Assembly: GCA_016284305.1 (NCBI GenBank)
Contig: JAEEON010000005.1
Coordinates: forward strand, 22,410-86,409
DNA from: Bacteroidales bacterium
GTDB lineage: Bacteria > Bacteroidota > Bacteroidia > Bacteroidales > F082
Direction: 5' to 3'
DNA: 64,000 nt
The first letter of the stretch is position 1; each line of letters begins with the position of its first letter. The notes under the pieces are model-generated. The model did no database searches. It was not told where the DNA came from and saw nothing but the letters and a program-made list of their open reading frames with translations. Below, in pieces: positions 9,715-18,037 of this stretch. The position numbers and the translations under genes are program-made.

Positions 9715-10947
9715 ATGATCGAAAAAATCACGTCATCACAGCAGGCTATGGACCTCGAAGAGAAGTACGGTGCCCATAACTATCACCCGCTGCCAGTCGT
9801 CCTCGCCAAGGGCAAGGGCGCTAAGGTTTGGGATGTCGAAGGAAAAGAGTATTTCGACTTCCTGTCCGCATATTCTGCAGTCAACCAAGGTCACTGCCAC
9901 CCGGCCATCATCAAGGCCATGACAGAACAAGCCAACCGTCTCACCCTCAGCTCTCGCGCTTTCTTCAACGACGCTCTGGGCGTTTGGGAGAAGTATGTCA
10001 CTGAATATTTCGGCTACGACAAAGTGTTGCCGATGAACTCAGGTGCCGAAGCTGACGAGACTGGCCTGAAGCTGGCTCGCCGTTGGGGTGTAGTTAAAAA
10101 GGGTATCCCGAACGACAAGGTGAAGATCGTTTGCTGCGAAGGCAACTTCCACGGCCGTACCATTACTATCATCACCATGAGCAACGACCCCGAGTCATAT
10201 GCCAACTACGGCCCGATGACCCCTGGTTTCATCCGTATCCCCTATAATGATGCTGACGCTCTCGAGAAGGTGCTTGAAGAACAAGGCAACGAAATCGCTG
10301 GTTTCCTGCTGGAGCCTATCCAAGGCGAAGCTGGTGTGTATGTCCCGGATGACGGCTATCTGAAGAAATGCTATGACATCTGCAAGAAGCACAACGTATT
10401 GTTCATGGCTGATGAGGTGCAGTGCGGTATCGCTCGTACAGGTAAGATGTTGGCCTGCGACCACGAAGGCGTTCGCCCCGACATCCTCATCCTGGGTAAA
10501 GCCCTCGGTGGTGGTGTGGTGCCAGTGTCCTGCGTTTTGGCCGACGACGACATCATGCTCAATATCAAACCTGGTGAGCACGGCTCCACCTTCGGTGGCA
10601 ACCCCATCGCCGCCCGCGTGTCTATCGCTGCTCTGCAAGTCATTAAGGACGAGCACTTGATGGAAAACGCCGATCGTCTCGGTAAGATCTTCCGCGAAGA
10701 AATTGGCAAGATCAAGAGTCCGATGATTGAGAAAGTCCGTGGTAAAGGATTGCTCAACGCCGTGATCATCAAACCTAAAGATGGCAAAGAAGCATGGGAT
10801 GTGTGCCTGAAGATGCGTGACCTTGGCCTGCTGGCTAAGCCTACCCACCAGCACATCATCCGCTTCGCTCCGCCCTTGGTCATCACCGAGGCCGAACTTC
10901 GCGAAGCTATCGAGATCATCAAGAAGGCCATCGCCTCGTTTGAATGA
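9715..10947 (+). CDS. rocD: Ornithine aminotransferase
   Basis: A 410-residue class III PLP aminotransferase converting ornithine and 2-oxoglutarate to glutamate semialdehyde and glutamate, linking arginine/ornithine with proline metabolism. Visible marks: [11 protein letters not shown] near residue 60, [18 protein letters not shown], the cofactor-binding [12 protein letters not shown], and PLP-binding Lys262 in ILGKALGGG, followed by [11 protein letters not shown]. The N-terminal [15 protein letters not shown] is typical of ornithine-oxo-acid transaminases rather than acetylornithine or GABA enzymes. Its length is normal. It has its own -7 box and is followed by a palindromic repeat. Confidence 0.93.
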   Translation: MIEKITSSQQAMDLEEKYGAHNYHPLPVVLAKGKGAKVWDVEGKEYFDFLSAYSAVNQGHCHPAIIKAMTEQANRLTLSSRAFFNDALGVWEKYVTEYFGYDKVLPMNSGAEADETGLKLARRWGVVKKGIPNDKVKIVCCEGNFHGRTITIITMSNDPESYANYGPMTPGFIRIPYNDADALEKVLEEQGNEIAGFLLEPIQGEAGVYVPDDGYLKKCYDICKKHNVLFMADEVQCGIARTGKMLACDHEGVRPDILILGKALGGGVVPVSCVLADDDIMLNIKPGEHGSTFGGNPIAARVSIAALQVIKDEHLMENADRLGKIFREEIGKIKSPMIEKVRGKGLLNAVIIKPKDGKEAWDVCLKMRDLGLLAKPTHQHIIRFAPPLVITEAELREAIEIIKKAIASFE

Positions 10948-10984
10948 TTCTCCTCTGATTTGCTAGGAATTGGCGCGCGATAGC

Positions 10985-11068
10985 CGTCATTGCGAGCGCA
11001 GCGAAGCAATCCAGCTTGATCAAAAATGGTCAGGTTGGATTGTTTCGGCCTTAGGCCTCGCAATGACG
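10985..11068. repeat. Palindromic interspersed repeat (GTCATTGCGAG type)
   Basis: The left arm begins CGTCATTGCGAG and the right arm ends with its exact complement CTCGCAATGACG; the inner parts GCAATCCA and GGATTG also pair. This is the widespread REP-like GTCATTGCGAG...GCAATCC element. A second copy lies inside dus at 18347-18390. It occupies the rocD to HAD-GNAT gap and could fold into a long hairpin. Confidence 0.8.
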
Positions 11069-11100
11069 TGCCCGCCGCCTTTTTTTTAAGTTATAAACGG

Positions 11101-12273
11101 ATGAAAAAACTGGTTATTTTCGACTTGGACGGCACTCTTCTCGATACCATTGAGGACTTGGGCAATGCCGTAAATTATATCTTGGAACGCCATGGAATGC
11201 CCCAATACACTGTGGAACAATACCGCAAGATGGTGGGACATGGCATCCGTAACTTGATCCGTAAAGCCTTCTCTCCGATGGACTTGGACGATGCTTTTCT
11301 GGAGACCTGCGTGGCGGAATTCAAGGAGTTTTACCTAGCCCATATCGACGAGCATACGCGTCCCTTCCCAGGCATTGTAGCCTTGCTTGATGACTTGTAT
11401 GCCCATGGAGTCAAGTTGGCTGTCGTATCCAACAAAGTTCAAGAAGGTACTGAGCGGCTTATCCATGAGTTCTTTCCAGACATCGTTTTTGTCGCTATCT
11501 TCGGCAACAGGGTGGGTTATCCCATGAAGCCGGCACCCGAGATTGTGGCATCGGTCTTGGCAAAGGCCGGCTGTGCTCCTTCCGATGCGGTCATGGTAGG
11601 TGACTCCAACACTGACATGCAGACTGCCGCCAATGGTAGCATCGACGGCATTGCCGTCAGCTGGGGCAACCGTACCCGTGAACAGCTGGCAGGAAATAGG
11701 ATTGCCGATACGGTCGAAGAACTTCAAAAGTGTTTGTTGGATGAGAGTAATTTGTTGGAAACGAAACGCCTTCGTTTTCGCCCTTGGTTTGATAAGGATG
11801 CCGAAGTCCTTTTTAAATATGCCTCTGATCCCGAGGTAGGTCCTCGTGCTGGCTGGCCACCGCATCAATCCGTTCAGGATAGCCTTCAAGTGATTCGAAG
11901 TATCTTCTCAAACGGTCATACTTGGGCGTTGGAACTCAAAGAAACGGGTGAGCCTGTCGGCTGCATGGGCTATTATGCCTACGGTGAAAGCAACATCGAC
12001 ATTGCCCCTGACGATGCCGAGTTGGGCTACTGGATTGCCAAACCCTACTGGAATCATGGTCTCTGTTCGGAAGCACTTCAAGTCATGATCGACTATTGCT
12101 TCAACATTAAGCATTTCCAAACCCTTTGGGCCGACTTCTTTGTGGATAATCCAGCCTCGGGCCGCGTCATGGAGAAATGCGGTTTCCAAGACACGGGTAG
12201 GATCAACTGGTGCAGCCGGCTTTATCAAGGAAATGAAAAGCCGGTGAAGATCATGAGGTTAAACCGTCAATAG
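11101..12273 (+). CDS. HAD phosphatase (phosphoglycolate phosphatase-like) fused to GNAT acetyltransferase
   Basis: A 390-residue two-domain protein. Residues 1-215 are a HAD hydrolase with the nucleophile motif FDLDGTLLDT, the middle VVSNK motif and VMVGDSNTDM, as in Gph-type phosphatases. From about 220 a RimJ/RimL-type GNAT domain begins (LETKRLRFRPWFDKDAEVLF), with a GYWIAKPYWNHGLCSEAL acetyl-CoA loop and NPASGRVMEKCGF. The ATG at 11101 is chosen because the frame upstream runs through the palindromic repeat. The join is seamless with no stop, so this looks like a genuine fusion. Substrates of either half are unknown; phosphate removal and N-acetylation of a shared or related metabolite is only an idea. 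Confidence 0.85.
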   Translation: MKKLVIFDLDGTLLDTIEDLGNAVNYILERHGMPQYTVEQYRKMVGHGIRNLIRKAFSPMDLDDAFLETCVAEFKEFYLAHIDEHTRPFPGIVALLDDLYAHGVKLAVVSNKVQEGTERLIHEFFPDIVFVAIFGNRVGYPMKPAPEIVASVLAKAGCAPSDAVMVGDSNTDMQTAANGSIDGIAVSWGNRTREQLAGNRIADTVEELQKCLLDESNLLETKRLRFRPWFDKDAEVLFKYASDPEVGPRAGWPPHQSVQDSLQVIRSIFSNGHTWALELKETGEPVGCMGYYAYGESNIDIAPDDAELGYWIAKPYWNHGLCSEALQVMIDYCFNIKHFQTLWADFFVDNPASGRVMEKCGFQDTGRINWCSRLYQGNEKPVKIMRLNRQ

Positions 12274-12287
12274 TTTAAAATTTGAGC

Positions 12288-13424
12288 ATGAGAAAACGTT
12301 ACTTACTAACCATAGTCCTTTTTGTTGCTGCAGTTGGCATACAAGCCCAGGAACGTACTTTCTGGCAAAAAGTCAATTCTTTTCTGACCAAACCCGCTGT
12401 GGTTGATACGACCTGCATTTACCAGCCGAGACCGTGTTTCTCTTTGGGCTTGTTTACTACGGGACAAAAGGCGGGTTTCGACGTGGATGTCAACTTCGGA
12501 ATCTTGATGGGTGACGACAACTCGCTTTCTGGCACCTCATATTACAATCTTAGCGAGAACCTCTGCATGAAGATCGGCCTTGAAGTCGGTTATGGCAACG
12601 TTGGTTTCGGTTACGGACTCGAAGTGGGGCCTCGGAGCGCCGCGAAAAAGCGTTCTTTTGCTTTCAACGTCGTAGGGAAGTCGTGGGGCGTACGCCTCAA
12701 TTACTTCAAAATCACCAATCAATTCGTCTCAGGATTAACGCTAGGGGAAGAGGACGATGAGCTTTATTTGCACGATGAATTCGTTTCTAGTGAGATGGCA
12801 GCATTGAGGAGTCTCACTATTGACGGTTATTATGTCTTCAACAACAAGCGCTTTGCGTACCCCGCAACTTATAAGATGGGGCTGGTGCAGCGGCGTACGG
12901 CAGGCTCGTGGATGTTGACGGCGCGCTACACGCAAGGCGACCTGTACAATTCCCACGAAGCCGCAATGGATAGCTACAATTTGCTGGATTGCTTTGCTAC
13001 CATGCAAGCCTCGTTGGGTGGCGGCTATTCGGTCAATTTCGTGCCATGGCACAGAGATCCCGTCGGGCCACGTGACGAGGGACTCCGCAACCTTACCGTC
13101 AACCTTACCGCCATGCCGGTAATCACCTTGTTCAACTACCTTAAAACCACTTCTTACGAATACGACGATGACATGAATTTGGGCGAGAATGTCTCCAAGG
13201 TAATGTGCTATCCAGTCCCCAATTACATCGGAAGTGCCGCGGTCAGCCTCACCATGGGACGGGTTTATTTCTCTACGCAATTTACCTACAATCGGTTCTA
13301 TTTCCGCAGCCGCGATGCTTTCAACGCCCACCACGAGGATCTCCCGGAATATCTAACCGATCTTGATTATCGGGGCATCTTCCACGACTGGATGCTGAAA
13401 GGACTGCTGGTTTACAGGTTTTAG
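12288..13424 (+). CDS. DUF4421 family exported protein
   Basis: A 378-residue protein with an N-terminal signal peptide (MRKRYLLTIVLFVAAVGIQAQ). The body has alternating beta strands with many Gly and aromatic residues and ends with LLVYRF, the pattern of an outer-membrane barrel; it fits DUF4421, a Bacteroidetes family of unknown function. The ATG at 12288 was chosen over an in-frame TTG two codons upstream. It starts 14 bases after the HAD-GNAT gene, likely in the same operon, and ends at a palindrome facing the HTH gene. Confidence 0.65.
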   Translation: MRKRYLLTIVLFVAAVGIQAQERTFWQKVNSFLTKPAVVDTTCIYQPRPCFSLGLFTTGQKAGFDVDVNFGILMGDDNSLSGTSYYNLSENLCMKIGLEVGYGNVGFGYGLEVGPRSAAKKRSFAFNVVGKSWGVRLNYFKITNQFVSGLTLGEEDDELYLHDEFVSSEMAALRSLTIDGYYVFNNKRFAYPATYKMGLVQRRTAGSWMLTARYTQGDLYNSHEAAMDSYNLLDCFATMQASLGGGYSVNFVPWHRDPVGPRDEGLRNLTVNLTAMPVITLFNYLKTTSYEYDDDMNLGENVSKVMCYPVPNYIGSAAVSLTMGRVYFSTQFTYNRFYFRSRDAFNAHHEDLPEYLTDLDYRGIFHDWMLKGLLVYRF

Positions 13425-13462
13425 ATAGAATAACAATATTCTGATATGGAAAATTCCATAGA

Positions 13463-13484
13463 AAACAATATTCGAATATTGTTT
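13463..13484. terminator. Bidirectional hairpin between convergent genes
   Basis: A perfect 22-base palindrome with halves AAACAATATTC and GAATATTGTTT. A second inverted repeat (TATGGAA..TTCCATA) lies just upstream at about 13444-13459. The site is between the stops of the DUF4421 gene and the minus-strand regulator, so it probably serves both directions. Confidence 0.6.
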
Positions 13485-13492
13485 AAGGGCAA

Positions 13493-14449
13493 TTATAATC
13501 CTGCCACCAACGTCTCAATACCCCCTCTCGCCTCCGTAATACCTAATTTCTTCCGAATCCCCGTCCGGCATTTGCCGACCATGGCAGAGGAGACTTTTAA
13601 AACATCAGCTACCTCTTTCACGCTGAAAGGCATCATGGAAAGGATGCAGACCTTGAACTCACTTTCAGTCAAAGCGGGCTGATGCTCTTTGAGGCGTTGC
13701 ACCACTTCGGGATAGACTTGTTGATATGCATTGAAAATGGATTCGTAAGCTGTGTCGGCATCCTTACCGCAGACGCTGGTTTTCACCTTGTTAAAGGTCT
13801 CTTTATCGATGTCCTTCTTTTCCCCGATGAGGAAGACCTTGTAAATCATCATCGCCCGCTGGAATAGGTTTTCACGATTGATTTCGGCCAAGTTCTCGGA
13901 TTCCTTTTGCAATTCGGCAATGCTTAAATTCAGCTCTGCAATTGTTGCCCTCTTCTGCGATGAGCGGTACAACAGGAAAAACACAAACGCTACTAAACCT
14001 ACCAAAGCAAAGGAGATGATGATAAGGATTTTCCTGCGTCGTAAGAAAGTGGCAATCACATCGCTACTGCGGTCCAAGTCGCCGTTAAGGGTGGAAATGG
14101 TCTCCTGAACCTTGGCCATGAGTTTGATGTCCTCGCTCGACTTGGCTAAGTTGATTGCCTCGTCCAAAGCCGTCATAGCCGAGTCGTAATTGCTTTGCTG
14201 CCAATATACGCATCCGCTGTAAAGTGCCGACAAAGTCTTCATCTCCACATCTTCGCCAAGGTTGAAATAATGCCTCGCCTGGAAGATGGCCGTGTCCTGC
14301 GAGATATCCTCTCCACGGTTGAATTTACCTTCAATTTCCATCACCAATCGTTCCATATTGTCCATGTCGGACTTTACGTTACAGGCAGCCAACAACGCGA
14401 TGAGCGCGAAGGCAATCCAGCATCTCGATTTGTTGAGAAATTCAAGCAT
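13493..14449 (-). CDS. Membrane-anchored TPR/coiled-coil protein with C-terminal LuxR-like HTH
   Basis: A 318-residue protein. The start at 14449 gives a lipoprotein-like signal ending LLAAC; an upstream in-frame ATG would add 17 residues and spoil it. A TPR-like helical part follows, then a transmembrane segment at about residues 134-156 (ILIIISFALVGLVAFVFFLLY), a coiled coil, and a C-terminal HTH with ALTESEFKVCILSMM and VADVLKVSSAMVGKCRTGIRKKLG, resembling LuxR-type DNA binding. Bacteroidetes have many such membrane HTH proteins. The ligand and targets are unknown; the TonB-plug receptor gene upstream on the same strand is separated by a repeat cluster. Confidence 0.7.
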   Translation of the reverse strand: MLEFLNKSRCWIAFALIALLAACNVKSDMDNMERLVMEIEGKFNRGEDISQDTAIFQARHYFNLGEDVEMKTLSALYSGCVYWQQSNYDSAMTALDEAINLAKSSEDIKLMAKVQETISTLNGDLDRSSDVIATFLRRRKILIIISFALVGLVAFVFFLLYRSSQKRATIAELNLSIAELQKESENLAEINRENLFQRAMMIYKVFLIGEKKDIDKETFNKVKTSVCGKDADTAYESIFNAYQQVYPEVVQRLKEHQPALTESEFKVCILSMMPFSVKEVADVLKVSSAMVGKCRTGIRKKLGITEARGGIETLVAGL

Positions 14450-14467
14450 GGTAATGTTTTTCAGGTA

Positions 14468-14475
14468 CAAAGATA
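14468..14475 (-). promoter_or_regulatory. -7 box of the membrane HTH gene
   Basis: On the minus strand this reads TATCTTTG, 19 bases upstream of the 14449 start, and supports choosing that start rather than the longer frame. Confidence 0.55.
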
Positions 14476-14529
14476 GTTTATTTTTATGATGTCGCATCAC
14501 TCCAGGATGTTTTTTGTTGATCCGTCTCA

Positions 14530-14850
14530 GTCCCCAGGTGCTGCTGGTCTCTCCCCAGGTGGCGCCGTGTTCTTCCTCCCCCTCCCCAGGTTACGCTCGC
14601 TGTGCTCGTCCTCCCCCCTCCCCAGGTTACGCTCGCTTTGCTCGCTCACCTGGGGTTATTGAGAGGGCACCTCTTCGAGGTGCTGACATTAGGGATACTT
14701 TTCACCTTTCACCTTTCACCTCTCACCTCCCTCCCCAGGTTACGCTCGCTTTGCTCGCTCACCTGGGGTTATTGAGAGAGCACCTCTTCGAGGTGCTGAC
14801 ATTAGGGATACTTTTCACCTTTTACCTTTCACCTTTCACCTTTCACCTCC
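14530..14850. repeat. Intergenic repeat cluster: two long direct copies, truncated copies and CACCTTT heptamers
   Basis: Two near-identical units begin at 14617 and 14730 (period 113). Each contains an inverted pair CCCCAGGT...ACCTGGGG around GCTCGCTTTGCTCGC, then a second hairpin GCACCTC-TTC-GAGGTGC, then a run of CACCTTT heptamers. A truncated copy lies at 14581-14610 and fragments at 14532-14570. No gene is seen here. The last heptamers supply the stop codon of the TonB-plug receptor. Confidence 0.8.
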
Positions 14851-17107
14851 CTCCCATCTCTCCAGCAGTCTGAGCCTCTTGCTCCAGCTCCACATTGCCG
14901 AAACGTAAGGTGAACCCTGCGCAAAGATAGGTGCTGTTGCTCCTGCTGGAATAGCTGCCGCTTGAGATTGGGTTGGTGTAGGTGTTGCTGTAACGCATCA
15001 GACCGAATAGGTCATAACCATTGACAAACACCGAGAGCTTGTGGTTGAAGAAATCGGTGCGCATCCCGCAATCGATGGAATAGTTGGCCCCGGCTTGGTT
15101 GAACAAACGCTGCACGGGAGAGGAATAATGGCCTGAGGCGTGGATCTCCAGCCGATCCCATAGCTTGGCCCAAACGGTCAACTGAAGACTATATGACCAT
15201 AGCTCGTTCTTTTCCCATTGATCCAATACCCCATAATTGGTCTCAAGATAGGAATCATATACATTGGCATAGAACCGCAGGTTGAACATCCCGTTGGGTC
15301 GGTACATCATGTTGAATTCACCCCCTGTCATGTAGGAACGACCCACATTGACCGGCCTCGAAAAGAGAACCACCCGTCCATAATGCTCGTGAAACCCCGA
15401 CTCGTTGATGGAGGTAATCTCGTTTTTCTTGCTTTTGTAATAACCCGTCAACCCCACCGACCCGAAGTTGTTCCAATATTTGGTCCAACTTGCTTCCAAA
15501 TTTTGCGTGTAAACGGGTTCCAGATAGGGATTGCCCGTGAGGTAGGATTCGACGTCATAAATGTTGAACGGACTGAGTTGTTTTGCCGTGGGAGGGTTGA
15601 CCCTTCTGGAATAGCTTAACTTGAAATTGTGCATCGACGGGGTGCGATAGGAGAGGTGCAACGACGGTGTGATGTTGAAATAATGATACGTTTCAAAATC
15701 ATAGTTAGTATAATTAGGCATGTCGGGAAAGACGATGTTGGTTCGATAGTAACTCAAGTTGATGCCAGGCTGCAACGTGAAGTTGCCGAATCGATGCTGT
15801 ACCATGAGATAACCGCCCAGCTTTTGGTCTTGGGTACGATAACAGTAGCTCATGAACGGGTCTTTCACATACGTGTCTCCAATCAAGGTGTCCACGTCAT
15901 TTCGCGTGAGACTTGACTCCCAGCTGCCATTGAGGCCCATGCTGAATTCTCCGTTTTTCGAGTAGGGGAGGTTGTAATCGATATTGGCCGATAAAGGTAC
16001 GTTTGACATGAGGTAGTCCATGCGAAAAGCATCTTCTCGTGGTAAAGGAAGGGTGTATGTGGTGCGGTCCTCCAAAGGCACGGCGTTGCGGTTCCAGTTG
16101 CCATTGGCACGAACGGTCAGGTTATGCCCTTCTTCATTGAACTTGTGCTGGTAATACAATCCCGAGCTGAAAAACAAGTAATTGGTATAGGAGCGGTCGA
16201 CAAAGACATATTCATAGGTGCCCGCTTGCTCCAAGTATTCCGTTCGTTTCCGTTCAGTGGTACCTTCCACAGGGCCAAAAGAGTCCCAGCAGTTTAGCCA
16301 TAACGCGAAGGTGTTCTTCTCATTGGGAGTGTAGGTGACGTTGAAAGAGCCCCCTGGACTGTATGTGAAGTACTTGTCATACCGAATGCTATGGGTCTGG
16401 CTTGTCGGGATGAATTCCCCGTCTTCGTCTTTGATGAATAGGTTCCTTTGATTTTCTGATTTTGCATCGCCATGATAGAAATAGCTGTTAACGAAGGCGT
16501 TCACAGTCCATCGGTCGTTTTTCCAGACGTAGGATGCCCAAGGCATTACGTAAGGTTGCGTGGAGATGTTGGTGCCGAAGCACAGGAACTCATTCCGTTT
16601 GATCTTGCCGTTCATCACGATGTTGACGATGCCATCGGCGTCGGTAGCCCATTTGGCCGATGGATTGGTGATGACCTCGATGCGGTCGATGGTGTTGGCA
16701 GGCAAGGTCTGGATGTAGGCCTTCAGATTCTCTTTCGTGAGGTGGGAGGGCTGGTCGTTGATCCAGATCTCTACGTTCGAAGCACCCCGTAACGTAATGT
16801 TGCCTTCTACATCCACACTTACACCAGGGGCGTTCTGCAAGGCATCGGATGCCATTCCTGACTGAATAGTTGGATCTTCGGAGACTTGATACAGGGTTTT
16901 CTCTCCATCAACGGAGAACAAAGGACGCTCTGCAGTGATGGAAACACCCTCCAGTAGCAAAGTGTCAGCAGTCATCAGTAGGCTGTCAGTTTTCATCTTC
17001 AGGCTGTCGGGTTCGGTTTTCTTAGTTTCGGGTACTTCGTTTTGGGCGATTAGAGAGAATGACAACGAGATGCAAGTCATCAGGAGAAACAGGGTTTTAC
17101 TTTTCAT
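14843..17107 (-). CDS. TonB-dependent receptor-like outer membrane protein (plug plus OMP_b-brl_3 barrel)
   Basis: A 754-residue protein with a signal peptide (about residues 1-21). A plug-like domain at about 50-170 carries VSITAERPLFSVDGEKTLYQV and LRGASNVEIWINDQPSHL, and LPANTIDRIEVITNPSAKW as in TonB plug domains. The rest is a long aromatic barrel of the outer membrane beta-barrel (OMP_b-brl_3) family. There is no N-terminal carboxypeptidase-like repeat. It likely transports or binds an unidentified ligand. The final residues AGEMGGR and the stop are encoded at the edge of a heptamer repeat array, so the tail may vary between strains. Confidence 0.8.
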   Translation of the reverse strand: MKSKTLFLLMTCISLSFSLIAQNEVPETKKTEPDSLKMKTDSLLMTADTLLLEGVSITAERPLFSVDGEKTLYQVSEDPTIQSGMASDALQNAPGVSVDVEGNITLRGASNVEIWINDQPSHLTKENLKAYIQTLPANTIDRIEVITNPSAKWATDADGIVNIVMNGKIKRNEFLCFGTNISTQPYVMPWASYVWKNDRWTVNAFVNSYFYHGDAKSENQRNLFIKDEDGEFIPTSQTHSIRYDKYFTYSPGGSFNVTYTPNEKNTFALWLNCWDSFGPVEGTTERKRTEYLEQAGTYEYVFVDRSYTNYLFFSSGLYYQHKFNEEGHNLTVRANGNWNRNAVPLEDRTTYTLPLPREDAFRMDYLMSNVPLSANIDYNLPYSKNGEFSMGLNGSWESSLTRNDVDTLIGDTYVKDPFMSYCYRTQDQKLGGYLMVQHRFGNFTLQPGINLSYYRTNIVFPDMPNYTNYDFETYHYFNITPSLHLSYRTPSMHNFKLSYSRRVNPPTAKQLSPFNIYDVESYLTGNPYLEPVYTQNLEASWTKYWNNFGSVGLTGYYKSKKNEITSINESGFHEHYGRVVLFSRPVNVGRSYMTGGEFNMMYRPNGMFNLRFYANVYDSYLETNYGVLDQWEKNELWSYSLQLTVWAKLWDRLEIHASGHYSSPVQRLFNQAGANYSIDCGMRTDFFNHKLSVFVNGYDLFGLMRYSNTYTNPISSGSYSSRSNSTYLCAGFTLRFGNVELEQEAQTAGEMGGR

Positions 17108-17135
17108 GGCATGATGTTTTGAATTTTCATACCGA

Positions 17136-17143
17136 CAAAAGTA
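17136..17143 (-). promoter_or_regulatory. -7 box of the TonB-plug receptor gene
   Basis: On the minus strand this is TACTTTTG, matching TAnnTTTG, 28 bases upstream of the start codon. Confidence 0.5.
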
Positions 17144-17342
17144 TAATGAAAATCCGCTATTTTCTCAAGAGGTATTGAGGAGTAGAGATGTTTTAGGGAT
17201 ATATAATACTTAATTATTGATAATCAGTATGATAGATAATAGATAGTAGAGAATAAAGTTGAGGTTTGCACCTGTTTTTCGAGAAAAAAAGACGGGAATT
17301 CGGGATATTATTAACTTATTTCTTCATCAATAGTTTTTTTAA

Positions 17343-17350
17343 TAACTTTG
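17343..17350 (+). promoter_or_regulatory. -7 box of the nitroreductase gene
   Basis: TAACTTTG, 25 bases before the nitroreductase start. The rest of the 17144-17342 gap is AT-rich and I see no gene or clear operator in it. Confidence 0.5.
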
Positions 17351-17375
17351 TTCCCAATTAATAACTCATTAAAAT

Positions 17376-18020
17376 ATGAAAAGAATATCTCTGTTCCTGC
17401 TCGTCGCCATCGCTATGGTGATGGCTTCCTGCTGTGGCGAAAAAGCTGCCAACGACAATACTATTGAAAACAAAAACGAAACCGTTATGAATACTACGAT
17501 GAACGACTTGCTGACACGCCGTAGCGTGCGCAGCTATACCGACGAAGTTCCTCCCATGGAGGTGATTGAAGAAATTTGCAAGGCAGGAACATACGCCCCG
17601 ACAGGTATGAACCGTCAGGCTCCCATTATCATTGCTGTCACTAACCGTGAGGTGCGCGACCGTTTAAGTAAACTCAACGCCAGTGTCTTCGGGCCAGACA
17701 ATGACAGCGATCCGTTCTACGGCGCTCCTGTGGTGTTGGTCGTGTTGGCTGACACCACCGCTGCCATGACGTGGAAAGAGGACGGCTCTTTGGTTATGGG
17801 CAATTTGCTTAACGCTTGCCACGCAAAAGGTTTGGGTTCTTGTTGGATCCATCGTGCCAAAGAAGTTTTTGAAATGGAAGAAGGCAAGGCTATCTTGCGC
17901 GACCTCGGCATTGACGATACCAAATATGTGGGCATCGGCAATTGTATCCTTGGCTATACCGCAGGCGACTATCCCGAGGCACGACCCCGTAAGGAGAATT
18001 ACGTTTATTGGATTAAATAA
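17376..18020 (+). CDS. Nitroreductase family lipoprotein
   Basis: A 214-residue flavoprotein with an N-terminal lipoprotein signal (lipobox MASC, Cys19), unusual because nitroreductases are normally cytoplasmic. The nitroreductase fold starts near residue 43 with LLTRRSVRSYTDEVPP and includes YAPTGMNRQAPIIIAVT (FMN binding), a central PFYGAPVVLVVLAD and GSCWIHRAKEVFEM. The family uses FMN and NAD(P)H to reduce nitro compounds or quinones. The spare ATG at 17488 would give a cytoplasmic form. It converges with dus, with only 17 bases between stops and no clear terminator. Confidence 0.85.
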   Translation: MKRISLFLLVAIAMVMASCCGEKAANDNTIENKNETVMNTTMNDLLTRRSVRSYTDEVPPMEVIEEICKAGTYAPTGMNRQAPIIIAVTNREVRDRLSKLNASVFGPDNDSDPFYGAPVVLVVLADTTAAMTWKEDGSLVMGNLLNACHAKGLGSCWIHRAKEVFEMEEGKAILRDLGIDDTKYVGIGNCILGYTAGDYPEARPRKENYVYWIK

Positions 18021-18037
18021 CGACGGATTCTGATCGA

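Noticed and set aside
11026..11100. Upstream extension of the HAD-GNAT gene
   Set aside because: It is encoded by the right arm of a palindromic repeat and lacks similarity to HAD N-termini; ATG 11101 opens with the standard FDLDGT motif.
14514..14873. 119-codon frame over the repeat cluster
   Set aside because: It consists of translated repeat units and has no protein-like composition.
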